This document shows positions 14,613 to 24,114 of a DNA stretch of 40,303 nucleotides, piece after piece. Where the stretch lies: assembly GCA_041648665.1 (NCBI GenBank), contig JBAZOP010000021.1:1-40303 (forward strand), read 5' to 3'. Numbering within the stretch: position 1 is the stretch's first letter; each line of letters starts with the position of its first letter. Source of the stretch: a bacterium. Lineage in GTDB: Bacteria; UBA10199; 2-02-FULL-44-16; JAAZCA01. The notes beneath the pieces were generated by a model. It ran no database searches. It saw only the letters and a program-made list of their open reading frames with translations, and was not told where the DNA came from. Both the position numbers and the translations under genes were made by a program.

Positions 14613-17333
14613 ATGCCCACGACCCTGCTCACAGGCCAGATAAATTCAGGCAAAACCTCAAGGGTTTTGGAACTCCTGAGCCAATGCGACCCGGGCCGCA
14701 CCGGGACGATCGTTGTCCCGGATCGAGCGACCGCAGCGGAGCTGAGGCGTCGCTTTTCCCGGAATTTGAGAGGTCCGCTCAAGGCGCTCCGCGCTGACGC
14801 GATCCGGGACTGGCCGGACTTCGTGCGGAAGATGGCCTCCCCTTTGCTCCCGGTCGCGACGAGACAGCACTCCGTCCTCGTGGTCATGGGGCTGCTCGCG
14901 AAGATCAAACTCCCCTATTTCGGCGTCTCCGCGCGCTCTTACGCCACTGCGACGGGCTTCGTCCGTACGATACTCGCGCTCAAGGAGAACCTGATAGGGC
15001 CCGACGAGTTGGAGGGGGTAATATCAGGGATCGGGGAGCCGTGCCTTCGCGAGCGCGACCTGATCCGGGTGTACGAGGGGTATGATAAGGAGCTCTCGCG
15101 CCTCGGCATGCTCGACGAGGGCGACCTAACGATCCTCGCGATAAAGAACGCGATCGAAGGCGCGGCACCGCTCCGCGAGATGCGGGCGATCATGTTCGAT
15201 GAATTCGCCATGCCGACCCCTGCGCTCCTCGCGATGGTCCGAGCGCTGGACGCGAGGCTCAAGAAGGCCGGGATCGTGGTCACCTGCCCGGCCGCGGCCT
15301 CGGAGGAAGAGCGGCCCTTTGCCTCATGGCTCGCGCGCGCGAGAGACGTCTGGCTCGCGGCCATCTGCGACGAACAGAGGCTCGACGCTGCGAACGCAGG
15401 GGCGCCTCGAATCTCCGTGCTCAAGGCCGCCTCGCCCATGCAGGAGGCCAGGCACGTGGCTAACATCCTGGCGAAGGAAGGGCTCGCTGCCGGCGATTGC
15501 ATCGTCGCCGTGCGGCACGGGGATTCTTTCCTGGAGTGGTTCCTCTCCGAGGCCCACTCCATGGGGATCCTGCCCGAACACCCCACGCTTGACGGCGCAA
15601 TGGGATCGCCCCTAGCACACGAGCTGATCTCCCCGGATTTCGTCGAGCGCCTGCCTTTGCACGCCACGCTCGCAAAGTTCGCGGCGGAGATGCAGAAGAT
15701 CGCCCGCGTCGGGGAGCGAGTTAAGCCCTGGATCGCGGGGCTCAAACAACGGCGCGGGCACGGCAGGGTCGCAGCGCGCAGCCTCACCGCAGCCGAGGCG
15801 ATCGGAGATTCCCTGGGCTCGCTCTCGACCGCGGCCGGCTTTCTCGGCGAGATTAGGATCAGCCGTGAACAGTTTGCGCAGCTCCTCTCTCAGGATTTGA
15901 GCGGGCGCACCGCCCCTGCCACCATGATCGATTCCGTGCTCCCCTTCCGCCTCCACGCGGCGGGTCTCCCTCTCTCGTGCGAGGCAAGCCGCGTCATCGT
16001 GCCGCGCATGATCGAGGGAAGCTTCCCGGCGAGGATGGGAGAGAGCCTCTTCTTCGCCGACTGGAAGGAGGAATCGATCCGAAGGATATTTCCTGACGCC
16101 GAGGATATGCACGCCAGGGAATCGTACGCGTTCGAGACCATGCTGAAGAAATGCACCGGCGAGGCGACCCTCATCATGCCCGCCGTGACCGACGAGGGCA
16201 AGGAGACAATCCCCTCCCCATTTGCCGACCGGTTCCTGAGCCCGGGCGAAGCACCCGAGGCGCTGGGCACATGCGTGCTCGGCCGCAAGAAAGAAGGCCT
16301 TGCGAAAAAGCGTATGGAAGGACCGAATACGGGAGTCCTCAACTCGCCGGAGGCGCGCGAGATCGTAAGAGAGCGTTTCGTTGAAGCGGAGCTAAACCCA
16401 ACCGCTCTCGAGAGATACGCGAACTGCCCTTTCGCCTTCTTCGCACAGGACGTGCTCCGCGCCGTGGAGCCCCTGGAGGAGACCCCCCAGATACGCGGCT
16501 TCGACCGCGGGAGGATCGTGCACGAGATACTGGCTCGCTTTTATCGCGACCACGCGAAGACGGCACTCGCAGCGCGATCCGCCGGCAGGTTCGACGAAGA
16601 AACGAGACACACGGTGAGAACGATCGCGGACGAGATCTGGGAGGAGCGCAAGGACACGCTCGAGTACGTGAAGCCCGGCCTCAAGGAACGCGAGATAGAA
16701 GAGATCGCGAGCATGGCTCTCATGGTTATCCGGGCCGAGGGCGACGAGGCGAGCCGCATCTCCTCGCCGCTAATCCCCAGGGAGTTCGAGTGGGAGTTCT
16801 CAAAGAAAAAAGGAAATGCGCTCAAGATCAACGTGAAGGGAGAAGAGCCCCTGTACGTACGGGGACGCGTGGACCGGATCGACGTGGACAGGGACAAGAG
16901 CAGGTTCCTGGTCATCGACTACAAGACCGGAAAAGAGGAACAGGTCGTAAACCGCATAGAGTCAGGCTCGCACCTGCAGCTTCCGCTCTACATAAGCGCC
17001 GTGAAGAGCGCCCTGTTCCCGGAGGCCGTGGCCATGGGCGGGCTCATGTTCGAGATCAGGGAAGCGGCGATCTCAGGGGACGGCAAAAAGACCGCAGGCA
17101 AGACAAAGGGGCTGGTCCTGGGCGAGTTCGAGGGCGCCTGCTACAGGGTCGGCAGGGCGCACTCCAAGATCGACGCGGAGCGCATGGATAAGCTCATCAG
17201 CGCGGCCGAAGGAAAGTCGGCCGAATTCGCATCGTCGATAAGAAAGGGGATGTTCCCGCCATCGAACGAAGCAAAGTGCGAATGGTGTGATTATGGCGAC
17301 ATCTGCAGGCACAAAAAAGTTTCAGCCGACTGA
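14613..17333 (+). CDS. addB: AddB-like subunit: helicase-related protein with PD-(D/E)XK nuclease
   Basis: 906 residues from the ATG at 14613; the frame is open to 14481 but similarity begins with MPTTLLTGQINSGKT, a P-loop near the N-terminus as in AddB. The C-terminal third is a RecB-family nuclease: RGRIVHEILARFY, then VIDYKTGK (D769, K771), then QLPLYISAVK. Four cysteines (C605 in YANCPFAFF, and C889, C892, C898 in CEWCDYGDIC) form the Fe-S signature of AddB-type nucleases. Expected role: with the AddA-like partner it processes double-strand breaks for recombination. The downstream gene overlaps it by about 41 bases. No Shine-Dalgarno sequence is visible before the ATG. Confidence 0.82.
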   Translation: MPTTLLTGQINSGKTSRVLELLSQCDPGRTGTIVVPDRATAAELRRRFSRNLRGPLKALRADAIRDWPDFVRKMASPLLPVATRQHSVLVVMGLLAKIKLPYFGVSARSYATATGFVRTILALKENLIGPDELEGVISGIGEPCLRERDLIRVYEGYDKELSRLGMLDEGDLTILAIKNAIEGAAPLREMRAIMFDEFAMPTPALLAMVRALDARLKKAGIVVTCPAAASEEERPFASWLARARDVWLAAICDEQRLDAANAGAPRISVLKAASPMQEARHVANILAKEGLAAGDCIVAVRHGDSFLEWFLSEAHSMGILPEHPTLDGAMGSPLAHELISPDFVERLPLHATLAKFAAEMQKIARVGERVKPWIAGLKQRRGHGRVAARSLTAAEAIGDSLGSLSTAAGFLGEIRISREQFAQLLSQDLSGRTAPATMIDSVLPFRLHAAGLPLSCEASRVIVPRMIEGSFPARMGESLFFADWKEESIRRIFPDAEDMHARESYAFETMLKKCTGEATLIMPAVTDEGKETIPSPFADRFLSPGEAPEALGTCVLGRKKEGLAKKRMEGPNTGVLNSPEAREIVRERFVEAELNPTALERYANCPFAFFAQDVLRAVEPLEETPQIRGFDRGRIVHEILARFYRDHAKTALAARSAGRFDEETRHTVRTIADEIWEERKDTLEYVKPGLKEREIEEIASMALMVIRAEGDEASRISSPLIPREFEWEFSKKKGNALKINVKGEEPLYVRGRVDRIDVDRDKSRFLVIDYKTGKEEQVVNRIESGSHLQLPLYISAVKSALFPEAVAMGGLMFEIREAAISGDGKKTAGKTKGLVLGEFEGACYRVGRAHSKIDAERMDKLISAAEGKSAEFASSIRKGMFPPSNEAKCEWCDYGDICRHKKVSAD

Positions 17334-20300
17334 CGCCCAGAGGGCGGCGATAGAATCCGCGTCGCTCTCCATGGCGGTGGACGCTGCCGCGGGCTCGGGG
17401 AAGACCGCGGTCCTCATCCGCCGCATCCTCACGATCGTGGGCTGCGATCCCGAGCAGCCGGGGAGCGGCGACTGGGGCAGATTGGGAGGCGTGCTCGCCA
17501 TCACCTTCACCGAGAAGGCTGCGGGCGAACTCAGGTCGAAGCTCCGCGCCTACATCCCTTCGGCCGAGCGCTTCAGGTTGGACCACGCCTGGATGGGGAC
17601 CTTTCACTCCTTCTGCGCCAGGCTCCTTCGGCGCTATGGGCCCGCGGTCGGACTGGACCCCTCCTTCGACCTGCTGGACGAGAACACCTCCGGCATGCTC
17701 GCGCGAAGGTGCGCAAGCGACGCATTGTTATCCATGCTCGAGAACAAGGAGGCGGGCGCGCGGGATCTCGTGGAGGAGGTGGGGTTCGCCACGGCTACCT
17801 GCGCCCTCGAAGAGCTGATGCAGTTCCGCTGGCATGCCGAAGCCGCCCTCTCCGACCGCTCGGAGGCCGAGGGATGGGAGGGCGCAGCGCTGGGCGCCCT
17901 GAGGACCGTCTTCGCAGAGGCTAAACGCACCTACGCCATGAGGCTCGCGGAGCTCGGCGCACTGGACTTCCAGGAGCTGGAAATCAGGGCGCTCGAACTC
18001 CTGGGCGACGGCTCGGTCGCCTCCGCATGCAGAAGACAATTCGCGCAGCTGCTCGTGGACGAGTACCAGGACACGAACGACATCCAGACCGAACTGGTGC
18101 TCAAGCTCTTCGACCCCTCCGCGAACCGCCTCTTCATCGTGGGCGACGAGGCGCAGTCGATCTACCGCTTCCGCGGGGCCAACGTCTCCTGCTTCGCCAG
18201 GATGCGCGAAGAGATCACGAAGAGGTCCGGCCGAGCGGTGAGGCTTGCGCACAACTTCCGGTCGAGGAAGTCCATCATATCGTTCGTCAACGTCTCGCAG
18301 GATGTGCTGGCAAAGGGGCTCTTCGCCGCCCCCTCCTCGCCCAAACCCATGGAGCACACGGTCGAAGACGCCGCGGGGGCTCCCTCCGTGATCGAGCTGG
18401 CGATACCCGCCTCCAATGAGACCAAGATCGCGGCCCTGCGCGAACGCGAGGCGCGCGCGATCGCAGAGATGATAGCGAAGGGCGCGTCCGCGGGCGAGTG
18501 GTCGGCGGGCGACGTGGTCCTGCTCTTCCGAGCGATGACTTCGGCCGGTATATACGAGGCCGCGCTGCAGAGGCTCTGCATTCCATGCACCTCCGCAGGA
18601 GGTAGGGGTTTTCTGGAGAGGCGCGAAGTGGCGGACCTCATGGCCGCCGTGGCATTCTCACTCGATCCGAACAACTCCGCCGCGCTGCTCACGCTCCTGC
18701 GCTCGCCCATAGGTGACTTGAGCGACGACGAACTCGCGATCATGGCCGGCCCGGAGGGCCGAGGTATCCCCGCAGCGCTGGAAAAGGATGAGCGCCTGGC
18801 TCTGGTCCGCGATCTGCCCTTCATGGCAGGGCACATGAGACCCTCTGAGATCATGCGCCGCGTGATCAACGAGTCCGGGCTGGAAGTGCTCTGGTCAAGG
18901 CTCGACCCGTCGGGCGCCGCGGTCATGAACATGGATCGGCTCATCACCATAGCCAGGGACTTGGAGCGCGGGATGCCGACCACGCTTGCGGATTTCAACT
19001 CGTTCATGAGGGAGATGCGCAACCGCGACGCGAGGATGGGCGAGACGCCTGCCGGCGCCGACGCAGCCAACGCAGTCCGGCTCATGTCCGTGCACGCCGC
19101 AAAGGGGCTGGAGTTTCCCGTGGTCTTTCTGCCGGACCTGGCGAGAAAGCCCCCCCAGAAGACGAAGCAGTGGATATTCTCACGGGGCGACGCAGGCGCT
19201 GGCAGCGGCGTGGCCTTCAGAAAGAGGAACCCGGACCAGCCCTTCGGCAGCAGGATAAAGACGGAGCGCTTCGAAAGGCTCGCAAACGAGGAGTCGGAGC
19301 AGGAGGAACGCGAATCCAAGAGGCTGCTCTACGTGGCCATGACCCGCGCGATCGACACCCTCGTGCTGCCGATCCATGAGGATATAAAGGCTGACAGGAC
19401 ATGGCACGAATGGGTGTGCGAAGCGCTCTCCTCTCCCGTCGGAAGAAAGATCTCAAAGAGGATCGAGGCGGGCGGCCGTTCGGCCGGGTCCGTCGGCGCG
19501 ACAGCTCTCCCGGGAACGGAGGCGCACGTCCCCCCTGCCATGCAAAATTCGAGGAGCGCCGTCGCGCACCTCTCCGTATCCGCGCTGGACTCCTACAGCG
19601 TCTGCCCCATGCAGTACTATCTCAAGTACGTGCTGGGGCTCCCTGCCAGCGAGATGGGCCGGGGGGATCACGACCATATCGAACCCAACGTATACGGCTC
19701 CATCGTGCACTCCATGCTCTCGCACGCGACGAAGGACGAAGAGGAACTTCGCGCGATCGCGCTCTCGGAATGCCTTGCAAACGGAGTGAAGGCGAACGAT
19801 AAGGCGATTCGCGACCTGGTGAAGGACGCGGCGGACGCTATCGAGATCGCCGGCGCATCCCGCCTTGAGGAAGGATTCAGGGAGATGCCCTTCGAGATCT
19901 CATGCAAAGAGAGCACGATCTCCGGCACCATAGATTGGCTGAGGCCCGATGGCGAAGGTTACGAGGTCGTGGACTTCAAAACCGGCCTTTCGGACAAGAC
20001 AAAGGTAAAGGAGCGCTCCGAACAGTACGAGGTTCAGATGCAGATCTACGCACTCGCGGCAGAAGCGATGACCGACGCCATGGTGTCGGCCACGAGCCTC
20101 GTCTTCCCCTCAGCAAGGGTGAGTTCGAGGCGAGAGATGGACGATGCGCGCAGGGAGGCGGCCGCAAAGAACATCGAGAGGATTGTGGCGGGGATAGAGG
20201 CAGGAGACTACGCGGTCAGGAAAAAGCCGTCGTGCGAAAATTGCATATACCATAGGAACAGGATGTGCTGGGAGGACAGGACCAAAGCCGGCAGACCGAG

Positions 20301-20334
20301 CAAGGCAAGATGCAGAACAAGACACAGGACATAA
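17293..20334 (+). CDS. addA: AddA-like UvrD-family helicase-nuclease
   Basis: 1013 residues. SF1 helicase motifs in order: Q-motif QRAAIES, Walker A AAAGSGKT, Ia TFTEKAAGEL, II VDEYQDTN, III VGDEAQSIYRFRGA, V SVHAAKGLEFPVVFLPDL and VI LLYVAMTRA. The C-terminal nuclease has SIVHSML, VVDFKTG and QMQIYALA. Four cysteines (C771 in YSVCPMQYY; C981, C984, C992 in CENCIYHRNRMC) give a second Fe-S-type nuclease signature, which AddA proteins usually lack. The ATG at 17293 overlaps addB; GTG at 17287 is an alternative. Shorter than Bacillus AddA. Expected to work with AddB in end resection. Confidence 0.82.
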   Translation: MATSAGTKKFQPTDAQRAAIESASLSMAVDAAAGSGKTAVLIRRILTIVGCDPEQPGSGDWGRLGGVLAITFTEKAAGELRSKLRAYIPSAERFRLDHAWMGTFHSFCARLLRRYGPAVGLDPSFDLLDENTSGMLARRCASDALLSMLENKEAGARDLVEEVGFATATCALEELMQFRWHAEAALSDRSEAEGWEGAALGALRTVFAEAKRTYAMRLAELGALDFQELEIRALELLGDGSVASACRRQFAQLLVDEYQDTNDIQTELVLKLFDPSANRLFIVGDEAQSIYRFRGANVSCFARMREEITKRSGRAVRLAHNFRSRKSIISFVNVSQDVLAKGLFAAPSSPKPMEHTVEDAAGAPSVIELAIPASNETKIAALREREARAIAEMIAKGASAGEWSAGDVVLLFRAMTSAGIYEAALQRLCIPCTSAGGRGFLERREVADLMAAVAFSLDPNNSAALLTLLRSPIGDLSDDELAIMAGPEGRGIPAALEKDERLALVRDLPFMAGHMRPSEIMRRVINESGLEVLWSRLDPSGAAVMNMDRLITIARDLERGMPTTLADFNSFMREMRNRDARMGETPAGADAANAVRLMSVHAAKGLEFPVVFLPDLARKPPQKTKQWIFSRGDAGAGSGVAFRKRNPDQPFGSRIKTERFERLANEESEQEERESKRLLYVAMTRAIDTLVLPIHEDIKADRTWHEWVCEALSSPVGRKISKRIEAGGRSAGSVGATALPGTEAHVPPAMQNSRSAVAHLSVSALDSYSVCPMQYYLKYVLGLPASEMGRGDHDHIEPNVYGSIVHSMLSHATKDEEELRAIALSECLANGVKANDKAIRDLVKDAADAIEIAGASRLEEGFREMPFEISCKESTISGTIDWLRPDGEGYEVVDFKTGLSDKTKVKERSEQYEVQMQIYALAAEAMTDAMVSATSLVFPSARVSSRREMDDARREAAAKNIERIVAGIEAGDYAVRKKPSCENCIYHRNRMCWEDRTKAGRPSKARCRTRHRT

Positions 20335-22859
20335 TCGCGCTCGCCGCCGATCCCTACGGCGGTGCGAGAGAACTCGCGCGTTTCGAGGCCGCGTACGAGT
20401 CGGCCCTCGGCAGACCGTTCGACTGGTCGCCCGAAGCCGCGCAGATGCTCTCCAGGATCTTCGGCAACAGCAGGGTCCTGGCCGACAGGCTCGCCGCAAA
20501 CCCCGGCTGGGCGGACGATATCGCGCTGTCGCCCTACTCCGTCTCGTACAAACCGATCGAGGCGATGAAGGCCGAGCTGGACTCCATGATCCAGGACGCG
20601 TGCAAGGCGCGCGACGAGATATCCTTCATGCGCGCGATCTGCGACTTCAAGTACGCTCAGATGACCCGCATCGTGATGAAAGACCTGGCCCGCGCCGCAC
20701 CCGTGTCGCAGTTGCTCGCAGAATGGAGCGACGTGGCGGACGCGATCATCGACGCGGCCTGGCAAAGATCGTACGAAATGCTGACCGAACGCCACGGCGA
20801 ACCCATGACCCCGGCCGACGGCGGAGGCCATAAGCGCTGTGCCGGGGTCGTGATCGCGCTGGGCAAGCTCGGCGGCCGCGAGCTCAACCTGAGCTCCGAT
20901 GTGGACATCATGATAATCTACGACTCCGACGAGGGCGGCGCGATATCCCCTTCAGGCGCGCGCATGAGCAATCACGAATTCTTCGTGAAGCAGACCTCGC
21001 AATTCTCCAGGCTGATCTCGCGCGTGACCGAGCGCGGATTCGGATTCAGGGTGGACCACGAGCTCAGGCCAGAGGGGCCGCAGGGACCGCTGGCCAATTC
21101 GCTGGACGCGGCCGAACGCTATTACGAATACTTCGGCCAGGGTTGGGAGAGGCAGGCACTGATCCGCGCGCGTCCCGTGGCGGGAGACATGGAGCTGGGC
21201 AGAAAATTCCTCGAAACCGTCCGCCCCTTCGTCTTCCGCAAATCCATGTCGCTCGCCGACCTTGCGCACATGAGGAAGATGAAACAGGCGATGGAGCGCC
21301 AGGCCGAGAGATCCGGCCGCACAGGCGACATAAAGCTAGGCCGCGGCGGCATCCGCGAGGTGGAGTTCCTGACCCAGGCGCTCTGCCTGCTCTTCGGCGG
21401 GGGCCTCGAGTCCGTGCGAACCGGAAACACCTTTGCTGCGATCGAGGCGCTGGCGCGCGAATCGATAATCCACCCGTACGGCGCACGCTCCCTCGCCGAC
21501 GCATACTCCTTTCTGAGGAGAATCGAAAACATGCTCCAGGCCGAGGGAGACCTGCAGGTGCATAGGCTCCCCCTCGACGAACACGGGCTCAACCTGCTCG
21601 CCCGCCGCATGGGCTATTCGGACGGCGGCGGGACGGATCACGCGGCGAGGCTGAAGGCGGACCTCGCGCGACACCGCGAGGTCGCAGCGAAGCTCTTCGC
21701 CGCCCTCTTCTCCGCGGACTACGAGCGGCAGGAACTCATGGAGGCGATACGCGACAACGCGGGCCGGGCGGCGAACGAGGAGGAGGAGATAGATTCTCTC
21801 GCCTGGTTCAGGAACCAGGAGACGCGGCGCATACAGAACCTCGACATCACGAAGGGGATGCCGACCGAACGCGTGATGCAGAGGCTCACCCTCGCAGCCG
21901 AGGCCGTGCTCGCATGCGCCTGGGAGATCGCGTCGAGGCACCTCGAAGCGCGCTACGGCACACCGCGCCTTGAGGACGGAGGCAGGGCCGGCTTCTCGGT
22001 CATCGGCCTGGGCTCCCTCGGCAGCCGCGAGATCGACTACTGTTCGGACCTGGATCTCTGCTTCATATATTCCGGCGCAGGCAGCACGGATGGATCGAAT
22101 CCCGTATCCAACGTGGAATACTTCACGAAGCTCGCCCAGCGGATAATCTCGATGATCTCTCTGCCCGGAAGGTACGGCCGTGCGTACCAAGTGGATTCGG
22201 AACTCAGGCCCTCGGGCAGGGCAGGTACGCTCGTGGCGACGATAGGCTCATTCGTGGAATACCACAAAACCGAGTCGCAGCTGTGGGAGCGGCAGTCCCT
22301 CATGAAGGCGCGCGCCATCGCAGGCGACGAGGAGTTCACGGTGCGCCTGGGGTTCTCCCTGGACGAGCTCGCCTTCAGGCTCTCTCCCCCGACCGCGGAT
22401 GCGATGAAGGAGGAAATCACGAAGCTCCGCAGGAAGACGATCGAGGAACGCTCGATCCGAAAGCCGGGCTCTTTCGAGCTGAAGATCGGCCGCGGCGGAA
22501 TCGCGGACCTGGAGGCGATAGTGCAGATGCACCAGATGCTGAACGCACGTGCATGCGACAGGCTGCATGCGCAGAACACATTCGAAATCATAGACGCCCT
22601 CTCTGCAGAGGGAATAGTTCCGGCGAACATCTGCGCGACGCTCTCGGAAAATCTTCTGTTCCTCCGCAGGATGGTCTCCAGGCTAAGGCTCGTCACCGGC
22701 AGGGCCACAGACGTATTCTCGCCCGATGCGCCTTATGCGGAAGAGGTGGCGAAGATGATGGGCGAGGAGAGCGCGGCCCGGCTCGCAATCCTGACAAAAC
22801 AGCACATGGACGACGCTTCCACCCTCTTCGACTCCCAGATGGAACCTTTCAAGATATAG
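20310..22859 (+). CDS. glnE: glutamine synthetase adenylyltransferase/adenylyl-removing enzyme
   Basis: 849-residue cytoplasmic enzyme that adds AMP to, and removes it from, glutamine synthetase to tune nitrogen assimilation. Two nucleotidyltransferase domains are evident: ALGKLGGRELNLSSDVDIM near residue 180 and GLGSLGSREIDYCSDLDLCF near 562, each with the metal-binding SDxD, and each followed by a QLE-type helical region with a GRGGIREVEFL or GRGGIADLEAIVQ motif. The second motif has S where K and G are usual. Start at 20310 (MQNKTQD) follows AAGG and overlaps the AddA-like gene by 25 bases, so it is the last gene of that operon. Somewhat shorter than E. coli GlnE (946). Confidence 0.9.
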   Translation: MQNKTQDIIALAADPYGGARELARFEAAYESALGRPFDWSPEAAQMLSRIFGNSRVLADRLAANPGWADDIALSPYSVSYKPIEAMKAELDSMIQDACKARDEISFMRAICDFKYAQMTRIVMKDLARAAPVSQLLAEWSDVADAIIDAAWQRSYEMLTERHGEPMTPADGGGHKRCAGVVIALGKLGGRELNLSSDVDIMIIYDSDEGGAISPSGARMSNHEFFVKQTSQFSRLISRVTERGFGFRVDHELRPEGPQGPLANSLDAAERYYEYFGQGWERQALIRARPVAGDMELGRKFLETVRPFVFRKSMSLADLAHMRKMKQAMERQAERSGRTGDIKLGRGGIREVEFLTQALCLLFGGGLESVRTGNTFAAIEALARESIIHPYGARSLADAYSFLRRIENMLQAEGDLQVHRLPLDEHGLNLLARRMGYSDGGGTDHAARLKADLARHREVAAKLFAALFSADYERQELMEAIRDNAGRAANEEEEIDSLAWFRNQETRRIQNLDITKGMPTERVMQRLTLAAEAVLACAWEIASRHLEARYGTPRLEDGGRAGFSVIGLGSLGSREIDYCSDLDLCFIYSGAGSTDGSNPVSNVEYFTKLAQRIISMISLPGRYGRAYQVDSELRPSGRAGTLVATIGSFVEYHKTESQLWERQSLMKARAIAGDEEFTVRLGFSLDELAFRLSPPTADAMKEEITKLRRKTIEERSIRKPGSFELKIGRGGIADLEAIVQMHQMLNARACDRLHAQNTFEIIDALSAEGIVPANICATLSENLLFLRRMVSRLRLVTGRATDVFSPDAPYAEEVAKMMGEESAARLAILTKQHMDDASTLFDSQMEPFKI

Positions 22860-22871
22860 CCCGCCTCTGCA

Positions 22872-23165
22872 GACGAAGAAGGCCGGGATACCCTTCCTTC
22901 GCTCCCCGGCACTTCGCTACGCTAAGTTGATTGGCTTCGGGTCCTGTCGCCGGGCTCACCCCCATTTGCGGCATCGTCGCGATCAATCACCGAGTTTCTG
23001 CAGATGACTTTGCGCGGCTGCTGGCGTCAAATGGGGGTCCCCCGACCCGCCGCCACCCGAAGCCAATCCAATTGTTTATACGCTGAGTTTGTCCTGAGCT
23101 AAGTCGAAGGGCTTCGTAGACGCCTCCAAAGTCACTCAGGCAAGGATATCCCGGCCTTCTCCGTC
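22872..23165. repeat. long imperfect palindromic element (~290 bp), noncoding
   Basis: Nested inverted repeats. The outer arms 22872-22897 and 23140-23165 match at 23 of 26 positions (core AGAAGGCCGGGATA). Inner arms are GATTGGCTTCGGGT (22929-22942) with its exact complement at 23055-23068, and ACCCCCATTTG (22958-22968) with its exact complement at 23028-23038. Between them lies a ~59-base apical region. The right half also contains TTGTCCTGAGCTAAGTCGAAGG, of a type seen in dispersed bacterial repeats. No ORF of note. It occupies most of the 480-base gap after glnE and looks like a MITE/REP-type insertion. Confidence 0.6.
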
Positions 23166-23279
23166 AAACCAGCACTCAGCGCCATACTCGACTAACATTC
23201 CTGTGCCTGACCTTCAATGGAAGCTCTCTACAAATAAGAAAAAACCGTGAAACCCCTTATCGCTTTCCTAACGCGTTGA

Positions 23280-23750
23280 GTCTTACGCAATAACACTGCG
23301 CGTCTTGTCACCTTTGAAGGTGCGTGGAAGAGGTGCTCGCAAATGATCCACAACTATATTGAATGGCCGGAAGCATTAGAGGACTACGGTATGGAAGACC
23401 CACACACACGGAAAGACAATGCAGTCATGGGAGGAAGGTTTGCGCTCGCTCCGACCATGCGCATCAATGTGGTCAATAACCCACAGATCGGGATGGCGAT
23501 AGATGAATCTATCGGCTTTATGCTGGATATCAGGAAAGTGACTCATCCTATGACGACGAGAAAAGATATGGCCGGGAACGAACTCAAATGGCCAGGGGAA
23601 TGGACTGAAACCGAGGTGATTCCTGAAGGCATATCGATGACCAAGCTTGCTATGACGACGGGCGTGGGACTTGAGATTTACGTAGGGTTCTCGATCAGAA
23701 CTAACGGCGATTATATCGTCCCACTGGGTTTGGAGTATCACTTTCAGTAG
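23280..23750 (+). pseudogene. C-terminal remnant of an outer-membrane beta-barrel-like protein
   Basis: An ORF of 135 residues starts at ATG 23343, but the frame stays open, and looks coding (TFEGAWKRCSQMIHNYIEWPE), back to a stop at 23277, with no good start or signal peptide. The end GVGLEIYVGFSIRTNGDYIVPLGLEYHFQ resembles the final strands of an outer-membrane barrel. Base composition is more AT-rich than the surrounding core genes. Best read as the 3' remnant of a larger gene left between two repeat elements; a short intact gene using the GAGGTG before 23343 is the alternative. Confidence 0.45.
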
Positions 23751-23851
23751 TACCTCTTTTGAGGCGGCGTTGGGTGGCCCATAAGCAGGGCTTCTGGGCC
23801 CTTGCCTGAAGTCGCCTTAAGGCGCGTTTACGAGACGAGCGTATGAGGAAA

Positions 23852-23931
23852 TCAAAAGGCCGATTGGCGTCGCGGCTTGAAGGCTGACGCAAGGAAGACA
23901 TTCAAGCCGCATGACGCTAACGGCCTTTTGA
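23852..23931. repeat. 30-bp imperfect inverted repeat (hairpin element)
   Basis: Arms 23852-23881 and 23901-23931 around a 19-base loop. The arms share TCAAAAGGCCG at the base and CGGCTTGAA at the top, with a few mismatches between. Not followed by a T-tract on either strand, so not a simple terminator; REP/MITE-like. No integrase gene is nearby. Confidence 0.6.
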
Positions 23932-24015
23932 CGACGAGTAGCGAGCGACGTGCGCCAGCGACGAAGGAAGGGCACGGAAGCCCTGCGGCAGCCTGCATTG
24001 AATCTGGTCACCCCT

Positions 24016-24033
24016 GCTGCGAATCGCAGCACC
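24016..24033 (+). promoter_or_regulatory. palindromic TCGCAGCACC site upstream of the coiled-coil gene
   Basis: GCTGCGA-A-TCGCAGC (24016-24030) is a 15-base palindrome whose right side is the third exact copy of TCGCAGCACC (24024-24033) in the window; the other two precede comM. It lies about 85 bases before the -24 element of the sigma-54 promoter at 24115, a typical enhancer position. Confidence 0.5.
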
Positions 24034-24114
24034 CTGTTCTGCATTCGAGATTTCCGGCTCCAGAAAACCGGATGATATTCAAGCCATTAGAATAGGGCAT
24101 GGTCGAACGCTATG

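Larger units (their letters stand above)
23751..24114. other. palindrome-rich noncoding stretch
   Basis: No convincing gene on either strand. It holds short inverted repeats (GCCTTAAGGC; AGGGC with GCCCT near 23970), the 30-bp hairpin listed separately at 23852-23931, and the GCTGCGA-A-TCGCAGC palindrome at 24016-24030. The ORF at 23877-24095 spans these repeats and has no coding features. Probably insertion-element debris plus the control region of the gene at 24204. Confidence 0.5.

Noticed and set aside
23852..23931. Integron attC site
   Set aside because: The core sites RYYYAAC/GTTRRRY are not present in the right places and there is no integrase gene.
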